Positions 24,632 through 31,881 of a stretch of 64,000 bases of DNA are shown here, one piece after another. Source of the DNA: Halobaculum sp. XH14 (GTDB lineage Archaea > Halobacteriota > Halobacteria > Halobacteriales > Haloferacaceae). Position 1 is the first letter of the stretch; the number at the start of each line of letters is the position of its first letter. Both the position numbers and the translations under genes were made by a program. The DNA is taken from positions 248,001-312,000 of the forward strand of contig NZ_CP134949.1 in assembly GCF_032116555.1 (NCBI RefSeq), in the 5' to 3' direction. The notes beneath the pieces were generated by a model. That model searched no databases. It was not told the origin of the DNA and saw nothing but the letters and a program-made list of their open reading frames with translations.

Positions 24632-24705
24632 GTCCAGGTGCGAGAATTGAACCCGCGTCTCAGCCTCCACAAGGCTGAAGGATAGTCCACTACCCCAACC
24701 CGGAC
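24632..24705 (-). tRNA. tRNA-His (GUG) with encoded G-1
   Basis: On the minus strand the acceptor TCCGGGT pairs with ACCTGGA, with a genome-encoded G at position -1 opposite C73, the identity pair for histidyl-tRNA synthetase. Anticodon stem CAGCC/GGCTG encloses the loop TTGTGGA (anticodon GUG). The T arm is GCGGG-TTCAATT-CTCGC. No intron, no encoded CCA. A GTATTTGAG box about 25-30 nt upstream may be the promoter. Confidence 0.95.
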
Positions 24706-24906
24706 ACGCACACGGGTCTACTTCGCTCCGACTCAAATACGTTACGAACGCCGTCCTGCGGTGTGGTGGACCGCCCCACGGTTCGATCCCGCCCGGTCGA
24801 CGGGTCCGACGCCCAGCCCGCGATGCCGTCCGTGACGCCGCTCGGGGACGCGCGACGACCCGGACCGTCGGGCTTTTGGCCCGCTCGCGCGTTCACATCG
24901 CCAACT

Positions 24907-25362
24907 GTGGCGCTCACGGACAAGATCTACCTCAAGAATCACAGGCAGATCGCCTCCCAGCTCGGGACGAGCATCCCGAAGGGGGCGTTCAAGGGCGCGA
25001 CGCTGGATCTCGTGTTCACCGGCGACGGCCTCGCGGAGGTGGACGAGGCGACGCGCGACCGCCTGCTGGACTTTGCGGAGGACTTCCTGGACTGCGACTG
25101 CGAGAACGCGCCCTACTGTGGTCACCCGGAGCGCAAGTTCGTCCGGTACGTGCTCGAACTCCGGGCACAGGGGATGGGTCCGGACGCCATCGTCGACGTC
25201 ATGGGCGACGACTACATGCTGTACGCCTACCCCGGCGACGTGCTCTCGTTCCTCGATTCAGCGGTGCGGACGCTGGAGGCCGTCGAGTCGCTCGCGGACG
25301 TCGAGGGCGACCGGGAGATGGAGGAGAAGGCGCGCGACGCGAAGCGGGCGCTGGCGGGCTGA
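24907..25362 (+). CDS. Conserved haloarchaeal protein with a CxC...C..H cluster
   Basis: 151 residues from GTG 24907 (VALTDKIYLKNHRQIASQL). A central cluster DFLDCDCENAPYCGHPERKF contains three Cys and one His spaced as a possible metal site. The rest is helical, ending in an acidic/basic mixed helix rich in Glu and Ala. I recognise no characterised family; similar proteins occur in haloarchaea. A CTTTTGG box about 30 nt upstream supports the GTG. It is adjacent to and divergent from tRNA-His, with no evident functional link. Confidence 0.72.
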   Translation: MALTDKIYLKNHRQIASQLGTSIPKGAFKGATLDLVFTGDGLAEVDEATRDRLLDFAEDFLDCDCENAPYCGHPERKFVRYVLELRAQGMGPDAIVDVMGDDYMLYAYPGDVLSFLDSAVRTLEAVESLADVEGDREMEEKARDAKRALAG

Positions 25363-25404
25363 GACGGCTGGCGAGAACTCCCGTCAGCGGGGCGATTCGG
25401 GACG

Positions 25405-25842
25405 CTACCCGATCTGGTACGGCTCGTCCTCGCCGAGCTCGACGTCGGGCACGTCGCGTTCCTCGTCGAGGTCCTCGAGGTTGACGACCTCCTCGCCGTC
25501 GTCCTCGTCGGATTCGAGCCGGTCGTGGAGGTACGTCGCGTACTGCTTGTACTCGTCCAGTTGCTCGCGCAGGTGCTCGGCCTCGAGTTCGAGCCGCTCG
25601 TGCTCGCGGACGAAGCTCCGCGGGACCGACACCGTCGGCGGGAACGGCGCGTCGTCGTCGCCGTCGGCCTCGTACTCGTGCTCGGGGACGACCTCGATCT
25701 GGCCGTCGTGGGCGACCAGCGCCTCGACGTAGTCGCGGAACACCGCCGACAGCGAGAGGTCGCGTTCGTCCGCGATCTCCCGCAGCGCCTCGAAGGCGTC
25801 CTCGTTGACGCGGAAGGAGACCGTCTTGTTCTTGTTGCTCAT
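25405..25842 (-). CDS. Ribbon-helix-helix protein with acidic coiled-coil tail
   Basis: 145 residues from ATG 25842. The N-terminus KTVSFRVNEDAFEALREIAD followed by ERDLSLSAVFRDYVEALVAH is a typical RHH (CopG/MetJ-like) DNA-binding fold. It is followed by an acidic hinge, then a heptad-patterned helix (REHERLELEAEHLREQLDEY) and an Asp/Glu-rich end. It is probably a dimeric DNA-binding protein, and the coiled coil could mediate higher-order assembly as in some archaeal partition-like proteins. Function unknown. Confidence 0.75.
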   Translation of the reverse strand: MSNKNKTVSFRVNEDAFEALREIADERDLSLSAVFRDYVEALVAHDGQIEVVPEHEYEADGDDDAPFPPTVSVPRSFVREHERLELEAEHLREQLDEYKQYATYLHDRLESDEDDGEEVVNLEDLDEERDVPDVELGEDEPYQIG

Positions 25843-26016
25843 TGCTGGTTCGTGGGTCGTTGTCTCACTTAACGGTTCGTCAGACGGCTGTCTGTCCCGT
25901 GTGGGGGTGTTTCGACCGGTTCGTGGTCGGATGCGTCCGGTTCGGTTTCGTTTCGTTCCGGGACGGGAGTTAGGCGGCCTCGTGAGCCGTGGACCCGGCT
26001 GGGTGGACAGGCTGAT

Positions 26017-26192
26017 CACTGCTGCTGGCGGTGATTTCAGCCTCGCCCTCCCTTACCTCGGAGCGAGCTCCTCGGAACTCACCCTCGCTGCGCTCGCGTG
26101 AACAGCCGCTTGCGATGCTCGCTCGCAGGCTCGCTGCGCTTCTCACCCCTCGCGCGCGAGTGCGAGCCCCACGAGGGGGCTCGCGTCACGCG
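26017..26192 (+). repeat. Dispersed repeat, module C, copy 2
   Basis: Begins CACTGCTGCTGGCGGTGATT and includes GCGATGCTCGCTCGCAGGCT, CCCTCGCGCGCGAGTGCGAG and CCCACGAGGGGGC. It is the plus-strand counterpart of 9631-9752 with one extra internal block. It is part of a 768-bp gene-free gap (25843-26610) made almost entirely of repeat modules. Confidence 0.8.
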
Positions 26193-26332
26193 TTACCCGG
26201 GACCTCCGGTCCCGTGACGTCACCCTCGCTCCGCTCGCGTGACCGCCGACCGCCAGCACGCGCCGAGCGCACCCCTGTTGCCGACGCGTCCGTCGGACGG
26301 TCGGGCGAACGTCCCGCTGGATTACCCCTGAC

Positions 26333-26396
26333 GGTACGAGCGGTAGGCGGGCCAGCGAACGCTCGGCCAACCATCCGGAAGGGTGGGACTGGAAGG
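26333..26396 (-). repeat. Dispersed repeat, module B, inverted copy
   Basis: The reverse complement reads TGGTTGGCCGAGCGTTCGCT then GGCCCGCCTACCGCTCGT, matching 13796-13855 with a few substitutions. It lies between module C (26017-26192) and a pair of perfect hairpins, so the gap is a mosaic of blocks found elsewhere in the window. Confidence 0.7.
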
Positions 26397-26406
26397 AGCC
26401 GCGGCG

Positions 26407-26452
26407 TTCACGGGCGCTTGCGCCCGTGAATTCGGGAGAGCGTGCTCTCCCG
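26407..26452. other. Two adjacent perfect inverted repeats (potential hairpins)
   Basis: First: TTCACGGGCG (26407-26416), loop CTTG, then CGCCCGTGAA (26421-26430). Second: CGGGAGAGC (26433-26441), GT, then GCTCTCCCG (26444-26452). Only two bases separate them. A weaker outer dyad, GTCGACGA at 26456-26463 with TCGTCGAC at 26532-26539, follows. There are no T-runs, so they do not look like ordinary archaeal terminators. They may form a structured RNA or belong to a repeat element. Confidence 0.7.
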
Positions 26453-26610
26453 TAAGTCGACGAACCCCGGACCCGGGGAGGCGAGCGCAGCGAGGCGAAC
26501 CTCGGAAGTCGCAGCCCGCGGAGCGAGGAGGTCGTCGACGGTCGCACGTTCGAACCACGAGCATCACCGGAGGCAAAAGCGGTTAGTCCCGTCCGCCGAA
26601 GCCCACCCAC

Positions 26611-27864
26611 ATGCGAACCACCGAGGCGTTCGTCGGCCTCCGCTGTGTCGACTGTGACGCACGACACGACCCGGCGACGACGACCCACCGCTGTCCCGAC
26701 TGCGAGGGCGTCCTGGACCCCGAGTACGACCTCGACCGGGTCGACCTCACCCGAAACGACCTCGAATCGCGCCGCTTCGACTCGATGTGGCGCTACGCGG
26801 AACTGCTCCCGTTCCCCCGCGAGACGGCCGTCTCGCTCGGCGAGGGCGCGACGCCGCTGGTCGAGTGCCCGACGCTCGCCGATCGGATGGGCGTCGGCGC
26901 GGTCTACCTGAAGGACGAGGGGCGGAATCCGACGGGGACGTTCAAGGACCGCGGGCAGACGGCGGCGATGACCGCCGCGCGCGAGCACGGGGCCGAGCGG
27001 ATCGCGCTCAACAGCGCCGGCAACGCCGGCCAGTCCGCGGCCGCCTACGCCGCTAGGGCGGGGCTGGACGCCCACGTGTTCCTCCCCGACCGCGCCGGCT
27101 TCACCCAGAAGGCGATGACGGAGGTTCACGGGGGCGACCTCCGCGTGGCGGAGGGTGAGATCACCGACGCCGGCGCCGCGTACGCCGAGGCGATGGCCGA
27201 CGGCGCGGAGGGCGACCGTGAGGGCTGGTACTCGACCAAGACGTTCGTCACGCCGTACCGCCACGACGGCAAGAAGACGATGGCCTACGAGACCATCGAG
27301 CAGCTGGACTGGGAAGCGCCCGACGCGGTCGTCTACCCGACCGGCGGCGGCGTCGGCCTCGTCGGGATGCACAAGGCCGCGAAGGAGTTCGACGAACTCG
27401 GGCTGTCCTCGGGCCTGCCCGGGATGTACGCTGCACAGGCCGAGGGCTGTGCGCCGGTCGTCCGGGCGTGGGAGGAGGGAGCCGAGCGCCACGAGGCCTG
27501 GACGGACATCACGACCGCCTGCAACGGCATCGCCGTCCCCGACCCCGGCGCGTCGCCGCTCATCCTCGAGGCGCTCGCGGAGAGCGACGGCGGCGCGGTG
27601 GCGACGAGCGACCGCGAGATCCTGGACGCCGCCGTCGAGGTCGCGCGTGCGGAGGGCATCGAGGTCGGTGCCACCTGCGCGGCGGCCGTCTCGGGCGCGT
27701 TCGAGCTGGCCGAGCGTGGCGAGTTCGGCCCCGACGACACGGTCGTCCTGCTCAACACCGGCGCGGGGAACAAGGACGTGGACACGCTCCGGGCACACTT
27801 GGGCGAGCGTGAGAGCCGACGCGAAGGGGCGGCGCAGTTCGAGGACGGGGACCCGGCGGCGTGA
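26611..27864 (+). CDS. thrC: Threonine synthase
   Basis: 417 residues. The N-terminus carries a zinc-ribbon-like pair of Cys motifs (CVDC, CPDC; residues 12-31) as in archaeal enzymes, then the PLP-lysine segment NPTGTFKDRGQTAAM (Lys near 113), the NSAGNAGQSAAAYAARAG block and the phosphate-binding glycine loop PTGGGVGLVGMHKA. It converts O-phosphohomoserine to threonine. The last 25 residues are an acidic extension. It stands alone; the downstream regulator gene begins 52 nt later and may be a separate unit. Cysteate synthase-type relatives are a less likely alternative. Confidence 0.92.
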   Translation: MRTTEAFVGLRCVDCDARHDPATTTHRCPDCEGVLDPEYDLDRVDLTRNDLESRRFDSMWRYAELLPFPRETAVSLGEGATPLVECPTLADRMGVGAVYLKDEGRNPTGTFKDRGQTAAMTAAREHGAERIALNSAGNAGQSAAAYAARAGLDAHVFLPDRAGFTQKAMTEVHGGDLRVAEGEITDAGAAYAEAMADGAEGDREGWYSTKTFVTPYRHDGKKTMAYETIEQLDWEAPDAVVYPTGGGVGLVGMHKAAKEFDELGLSSGLPGMYAAQAEGCAPVVRAWEEGAERHEAWTDITTACNGIAVPDPGASPLILEALAESDGGAVATSDREILDAAVEVARAEGIEVGATCAAAVSGAFELAERGEFGPDDTVVLLNTGAGNKDVDTLRAHLGERESRREGAAQFEDGDPAA

Positions 27865-27916
27865 CCCGGGCGCGAGCAGGACCAATTAAGGCACGGTGCC
27901 GTCAATTCCCGGCCGG

Positions 27917-28294
27917 ATGACGGTGGACGTGCTGTCCGGGGGCGACACCTCGGGCGTCGAACGGGTCGCGGACGCGCTCGAGGACGACGCGTGTCGCGCC
28001 ATCGTCTCGGCGCTGGAGGAGCCGATGAGCGCCCAGCGGGTCGCCGAGGCGGCGGACGTCCCGCTCTCGACGACCTACCGGAAACTCGACAAGCTCACGG
28101 ACGCCTCGCTCGTCGAGGAGCGCACCGAGGTCAGGCCCGACGGCCACCACCGGTCGCGGTACGTCGTCGACTTCGAGCGCATCATTCTCGCGCTCGACGA
28201 GGAGCGCGACTTCGAGGTCGACGTCGAACGCCCCGCCGTGGAGCCGGACGAACGCCTCGCGGACATGTGGTCGGAGGTGCGCCGGGAGACGTGA
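27917..28294 (+). CDS. Winged-helix regulator of a wHTH/membrane-protein pair
   Basis: 125 residues from ATG 27917. VADALEDDACRAIVSALEEP, then MSAQRVAEAADVPLSTTYRK and a short wing (EERTEVRPDGHHRSRYVVDF) form an ArsR-like HTH. The C-terminal 40 residues are acidic. Its stop codon overlaps the GTG of the next gene by 4 nt. This regulator plus small membrane-protein pairing recurs in haloarchaea; the signal is unknown. Confidence 0.82.
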   Translation: MTVDVLSGGDTSGVERVADALEDDACRAIVSALEEPMSAQRVAEAADVPLSTTYRKLDKLTDASLVEERTEVRPDGHHRSRYVVDFERIILALDEERDFEVDVERPAVEPDERLADMWSEVRRET

Positions 28295-28569
28295 GCCACG
28301 TCGTCTCCACCGCGGTCATCGCGCTCAAGAGCATCACGCTGGTGCTCGGCGGGCTCATCACGTTCTTCGCGTTCAGGGCGTACCGCCGGACCCACGCCAC
28401 CGCGCTCGGCGCGCTGGCGCTCGGATTCGGCTTCGTCACCGTGGGCGCGATGCTCGCGGGCGCGGCCCATCAGGCGTTCGGGCTCGACACGAACGCCGTG
28501 CTGCTCATCGAGAGCGGCCTCACCGCGCTCGGCTTCGGCATCATCGTCTACTCGCTCTACTCCGACTGA
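28291..28569 (+). CDS. Three-helix membrane protein (DUF7521-like)
   Basis: 92 residues from GTG 28291, overlapping the regulator stop (GTGA). Three hydrophobic helices: STAVIALKSITLVLGGLITF, ALGALALGFGFVTVGAMLAG and LIESGLTALGFGIIVYSLYS. There is almost no soluble part. It belongs to a haloarchaeal family usually encoded with a winged-helix gene. It could be a membrane sensor or anchor that controls the cytosolic regulator, an inference from coupling only. Confidence 0.8.
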   Translation: MSHVVSTAVIALKSITLVLGGLITFFAFRAYRRTHATALGALALGFGFVTVGAMLAGAAHQAFGLDTNAVLLIESGLTALGFGIIVYSLYSD

Positions 28570-28661
28570 CCGCCGCGAAGACGTGCCGAAACGCCTCCCT
28601 CGTCGTTCGCGCCGACCTCGAAAAACGGGTTCCGGTCGGCCGCGGTCGACCGGCGGCCGAT

Positions 28662-29228
28662 TCAGCCGAGGACGTACTCGAGCGCCGGGTACTTCTCGAG
28701 GAGCGGTTCGCCGTCCACCTCGTAGTTCTCGATCACTGCGTCCAGCCCGAGGATGCGCCCGGCGCCGAACGCGGCGACCGCGAGGAACACGAGCATGTAC
28801 GCGAAGTCGCCGTTGATGACGCCGTGGGCGACGCTCCAGTTCCCGAAGTAGAACAGGAGCATCATGAGCGCCCCGAAGAACGCCGCGAGGCGGGTGAACG
28901 CGCCCACGAGCAGCCCGAGGCCGATGAGCAGTTCGCCCCACGGGACCGCGACGTTCACGATCTCGACGAACCAGCCGGTCTGGCCCATCCAGGTGAACAG
29001 CCCGACCAGCGGGCTGCCGTTCGCCACGGTCGCGTTCAGCAGGTAGCCCTGCGCGTCGAACGACCCGCCGAGGATCTTCGTCCAGCCCGAGTAGAGGAAC
29101 GCGTAGCCCATCATGAGCCGGAGCGCGAGGACGAACCAGGCGCTCAGGCTGTGGGCCCGCCCGCGGACCTCGATTCCCGCGAGGTTGCTCTCGAACACGT
29201 TCACGCCGCCGTCGGTTCCGGTTGACAT
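28662..29228 (-). CDS. DoxX-family membrane protein
   Basis: 188 residues from ATG 29228. ALRLMMGYAFLYSGWTKILG is the DoxX first helix, followed by three more helices (VPWGELLIGLGLLVGAFTRL, FFGALMMLLFYFGNW, YMLVFLAVAAFGAGRILGLD). DoxX proteins are linked to thiosulfate:quinone oxidoreductase or redox functions, but many are uncharacterised. Unlike most genes here it has a leader: a TTATATGG box at 29266-29274 lies 38-46 nt upstream, and a GGAGG Shine-Dalgarno motif sits about 9 nt before the ATG. Confidence 0.87.
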   Translation of the reverse strand: MSTGTDGGVNVFESNLAGIEVRGRAHSLSAWFVLALRLMMGYAFLYSGWTKILGGSFDAQGYLLNATVANGSPLVGLFTWMGQTGWFVEIVNVAVPWGELLIGLGLLVGAFTRLAAFFGALMMLLFYFGNWSVAHGVINGDFAYMLVFLAVAAFGAGRILGLDAVIENYEVDGEPLLEKYPALEYVLG

Positions 29229-29583
29229 CGGTTCTCTCCTCCACCTGAACGGTCGGGCGGGAACCCCATATAACTGGAGAGCGATTCTCGGGTGCCGGGA
29301 ATCGCACGTCCGCGTGGCTCGAACGGCTCGTCGTCGACGACATCGGCGGTGACGACGCTCGCCACCCAATCACGTCGTGCCGTCGCCGTCGACTTCCTTC
29401 CCTCACACGAGCCGGTACGGTGGGATTCCCGAATCACGTGCCAGAGATGATTTAGAGATCATTCAAGTATTGGTCTCCGGGAGATCGCTCAATATCGCTA
29501 CTATCTCGAATAGAGGGCGAATCAGGCAGCTAAACTCGCTCTCAACGAAACCATTATTTGAACATGCTCTCAAGCTACTCTCG
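29229..29583. other. Intergenic region with divergent promoters for DoxX and the arsenic operon
   Basis: No gene in this 355-bp gap. The left end holds the DoxX promoter and ribosome-binding site. The right half (29446-29583) is AT-rich; CATTATTTG at 29552-29560 lies about 25 nt before the arsR ATG. Weak dyads ATGAT-N6-ATCAT near 29447-29462 and TTGA-N8-TCAA at 29558-29573 could be ArsR-binding half sites. Confidence 0.5.
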
Positions 29584-29982
29584 ATGGCACAGGCGACGGA
29601 TCGTCTCCGACGATATCTCGACGAGGAACTGGGCGACTGTCGGACCGAGGACGTCGAGCGCCGACTCGAGGAACTCGGAACGCTCGAGGCCGCGCTAGGG
29701 ACGGCACGGGTCGACGCCGAACTCGACGTCCTTTCGGCACTCGCCAACGAGACGCGCTACACGCTCGTCCGCGTCCTCGTCGCAGCACGGGAGGAGCTCT
29801 GCGTCTGTGAGCTGAACGCGGTCGTGGACGTGACCGAAAGCGGGCTCAGCCACGCGCTCTCGCCGCTCGTCGACGCCGGGCTCGTCTCCGGGCGCAAGGA
29901 CGGGCGCTGGAAGAAGTACCGCGCCACCAACCGGGCCGTCGCACTCGTCACCGTGCTCGAGGGGAGTCTGAACGATGAGTGA
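29584..29982 (+). CDS. arsR: Arsenic-responsive ArsR repressor
   Basis: 132 residues from ATG 29584. After a 35-residue helical head, LSALANETRYTLVRVLVAAR leads into ELCVCELNAVVDVTESGLSH, the ArsR HTH with the thiolate metal-binding motif ELCVCEL (two Cys). HALSPLVDAGLVSGRKDGRW completes the winged helix. As(III) binding to the Cys pair releases such repressors from DNA. It starts the arsenic operon and overlaps the ACR3 pump gene by 8 nt. Confidence 0.92.
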   Translation: MAQATDRLRRYLDEELGDCRTEDVERRLEELGTLEAALGTARVDAELDVLSALANETRYTLVRVLVAAREELCVCELNAVVDVTESGLSHALSPLVDAGLVSGRKDGRWKKYRATNRAVALVTVLEGSLNDE

Positions 29983-31138
29983 GACGGCCCACGAACACGG
30001 GCCCGACTGCGACTGTGAGCGCTGTGGTGACCCGCGCTCGATGGACGTTCTCGACAAGTACCTCACCGTCTGGATCGTCGGGGCGATGGCGGTCGGCGTC
30101 GGGCTCGGCTACGTCGCCCCGTCGGTGACCCGACCGATTCAGAACTTCCACCTCGTCGAGATCGGCCTCATTGCGATGATGTATCCGCCGCTGGCGAAGG
30201 CGGACTACTCGCAACTCCGCGCCGTCTTCAGCAACTGGCGCGTGCTCGGGTTGAGTCTCGTTCAGAACTGGCTGATCGGACCGACCCTGATGTTCGGGCT
30301 GGCGGTCGTCTTCTTCAGCGGACTCGTCCCCGGCCTGCCGGCGCGTCCCGAGTACTTCCTCGGGCTCGTGTTCATCGGGATGGCCCGATGTATCGCGATG
30401 GTCCTGGTCTGGAACGAACTCGCGGACGGGTCGACCGAGTACGTGACGGGGCTGGTCGCGTTCAACAGCCTCTTCCAGATCGTCACCTACGGCGTGTACG
30501 TCTGGTTCTTCGCGCTGTTCCTCCCGCCGTTCCTGGGGATGGAGTCGCTTGCCGCCGGCGTCACGACGTTCGACGTCACGCCGATGCAGGTGTTCGAGGC
30601 GATCGTGGTCTTCCTCGGGATCCCGTTCGCCGGCGGCTTTCTGACCCGCGCCGTCGGGACCCGCGTGAAGGGTGACGCCTGGTACGACGACGAGTTCGTT
30701 CCGAGGATCGACCCGCTCACGCTCGTCGCGCTCCTGTTCACCGTCGTCGTGATGTTCGCCACGCAGGGCGGCACCATCGTCGCCTCGCCGGGCGACGTCC
30801 TGTTGATCGCGGTGCCGCTGACGATCTACTTCGTCGTGATGTTCCTCGTAAGCTTCGGGATGGGGCGTGGCATCGGCGCGGACTACTCGACGACGACCGC
30901 GATCGGGTTCACGGCGGCGTCGAACAACTTCGAACTCGCCATCGCCGTCGCCGTGGCGGTGTTCGGCGTCGGCTCCGGCGTCGCGTTCGCCACCGTCGTC
31001 GGCCCGCTCATCGAAGTCCCCGTCCTGCTCGCGCTGGTCAACGTCGCGCTGTACTTCCGGCGAACGTTCGACTGGAGCGGTGCCACGGTCGGACAGCTCA
31101 CCCCGTCCGCTTCGGACCCGACTCCCGAGGACGATTGA
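29975..31138 (+). CDS. arsB: ACR3-family arsenite efflux permease
   Basis: 387 residues, ten hydrophobic helices. FIGMARCIAMVLVWNELADG contains the conserved membrane Cys of ACR3 transporters (near residue 138), and the C-terminal TAIGFTAASNNFELAIAVAV is the family's NNFELA motif. It extrudes As(III)/Sb(III). The N-terminal 20 residues hold an extra cluster, CDCERC, that could bind metalloid before transport; this is not universal in the family. It overlaps arsR by 8 nt. Confidence 0.95.
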   Translation: MSETAHEHGPDCDCERCGDPRSMDVLDKYLTVWIVGAMAVGVGLGYVAPSVTRPIQNFHLVEIGLIAMMYPPLAKADYSQLRAVFSNWRVLGLSLVQNWLIGPTLMFGLAVVFFSGLVPGLPARPEYFLGLVFIGMARCIAMVLVWNELADGSTEYVTGLVAFNSLFQIVTYGVYVWFFALFLPPFLGMESLAAGVTTFDVTPMQVFEAIVVFLGIPFAGGFLTRAVGTRVKGDAWYDDEFVPRIDPLTLVALLFTVVVMFATQGGTIVASPGDVLLIAVPLTIYFVVMFLVSFGMGRGIGADYSTTTAIGFTAASNNFELAIAVAVAVFGVGSGVAFATVVGPLIEVPVLLALVNVALYFRRTFDWSGATVGQLTPSASDPTPEDD

Positions 31139-31153
31139 GCGCGCCACGATCCA

Positions 31154-31369
31154 ATGTCCAACCAGACAGACTCCGTTGCTTCCCTTCGGGTCGCGTTCGT
31201 CCGCGTGGAGAACGCGGGTCGAGGTCGGGTCGCGGCTGCCGTCGCCGCAATCCGGGCTCGGATTCAGGGCCGGACGGACGTCGAGATCCACAGCGGCGAC
31301 ACGGACCCGGCCGGGGAGAGCGACCCGACCGTCGCGGACCGACGAAACCACACACGACAGAGCCAATGA
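31154..31369 (+). pseudogene. Truncated ArsC-like phosphatase ORF lacking the catalytic Cys
   Basis: 71 residues. LRVAFVRVENAGRGRVAAAV aligns with the start of the functional ArsC just downstream (IRIAFMCVRNAGRSQMSTAV), but the P-loop Cys of C-X5-R is Arg here, and the protein ends about where the first third of ArsC ends, finishing in an unrelated basic tail. Its stop overlaps the ATG of the real arsC by 4 nt (ATGA). It is either a decayed duplicate or a small coupling ORF that brings ribosomes to arsC. The frame is intact, so I call it a degenerate paralog rather than a frameshifted gene. Confidence 0.65.
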
Positions 31370-31809
31370 CCGAACCCACCACCACCGACCCGATTCGAAT
31401 CGCCTTCATGTGCGTCCGGAACGCCGGCCGCTCCCAGATGTCCACGGCAGTCGCCGAGCGCGAACGGGAGCGACGCGGTCTCGAGGACCGCGTCGAACTC
31501 CTCACCGGCGGGACCGACCCTGCCGACCACGTCCACGAGGTCGTGGTCGAGGTCATGCGCGAGGCCGGCTTCGACCTCGCGGACCGGACGCCCCGCGAGA
31601 TCACCGTCGAGGAGCTTCGCTCCTGCGACTACGTCGCCACCATGGGCTGTTCCACGCTGGACGTGGGGACCGTCGGGCCCGACGTGGACGTGCGCGACTG
31701 GGCGCTGGACGACCCCGGCGAACGGGAGCTGGATGCGGTACGGGAGATCCGCGACGAGATCGAGCGACGGGTGGTCGCGCTGTTCGACGAGATCGAGGAG
31801 GCGTCATAA
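31366..31809 (+). CDS. arsC: Arsenate reductase, low-molecular-weight phosphatase type
   Basis: 147 residues from ATG 31366. The LMW-PTP P-loop is intact as FMCVRNAGRSQMST (C-X5-R-S), and further Cys residues occur in ELRSCDYVATMGCSTLD, the positions expected for a thiol-relay enzyme. GPDVDVRDWALDDPGERE resembles the conserved DP acid loop. It reduces arsenate to arsenite for export by the ACR3 pump upstream. It is the last gene of arsR-ACR3-(degenerate arsC)-arsC. Confidence 0.9.
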   Translation: MTEPTTTDPIRIAFMCVRNAGRSQMSTAVAERERERRGLEDRVELLTGGTDPADHVHEVVVEVMREAGFDLADRTPREITVEELRSCDYVATMGCSTLDVGTVGPDVDVRDWALDDPGERELDAVREIRDEIERRVVALFDEIEEAS

Positions 31810-31881
31810 GAAGAGAACTCGAGGAAGCGCTGCGAGAAGGGAAGCGGCGTAAGATGCGAGTCTCGCGGGCGGAGCCGGCGG

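Noticed and set aside
26031-26429. Apparent Arg-rich protein in the repeat gap, with a counterpart at 9443-9703
   Set aside because: Both frames run through repeat module C in opposite contexts; the similarity is of the repeat, not of a selected protein.
26407-26452. Transcription terminator
   Set aside because: The hairpins lack a following T-run and lie upstream of thrC rather than after a gene on the same strand.
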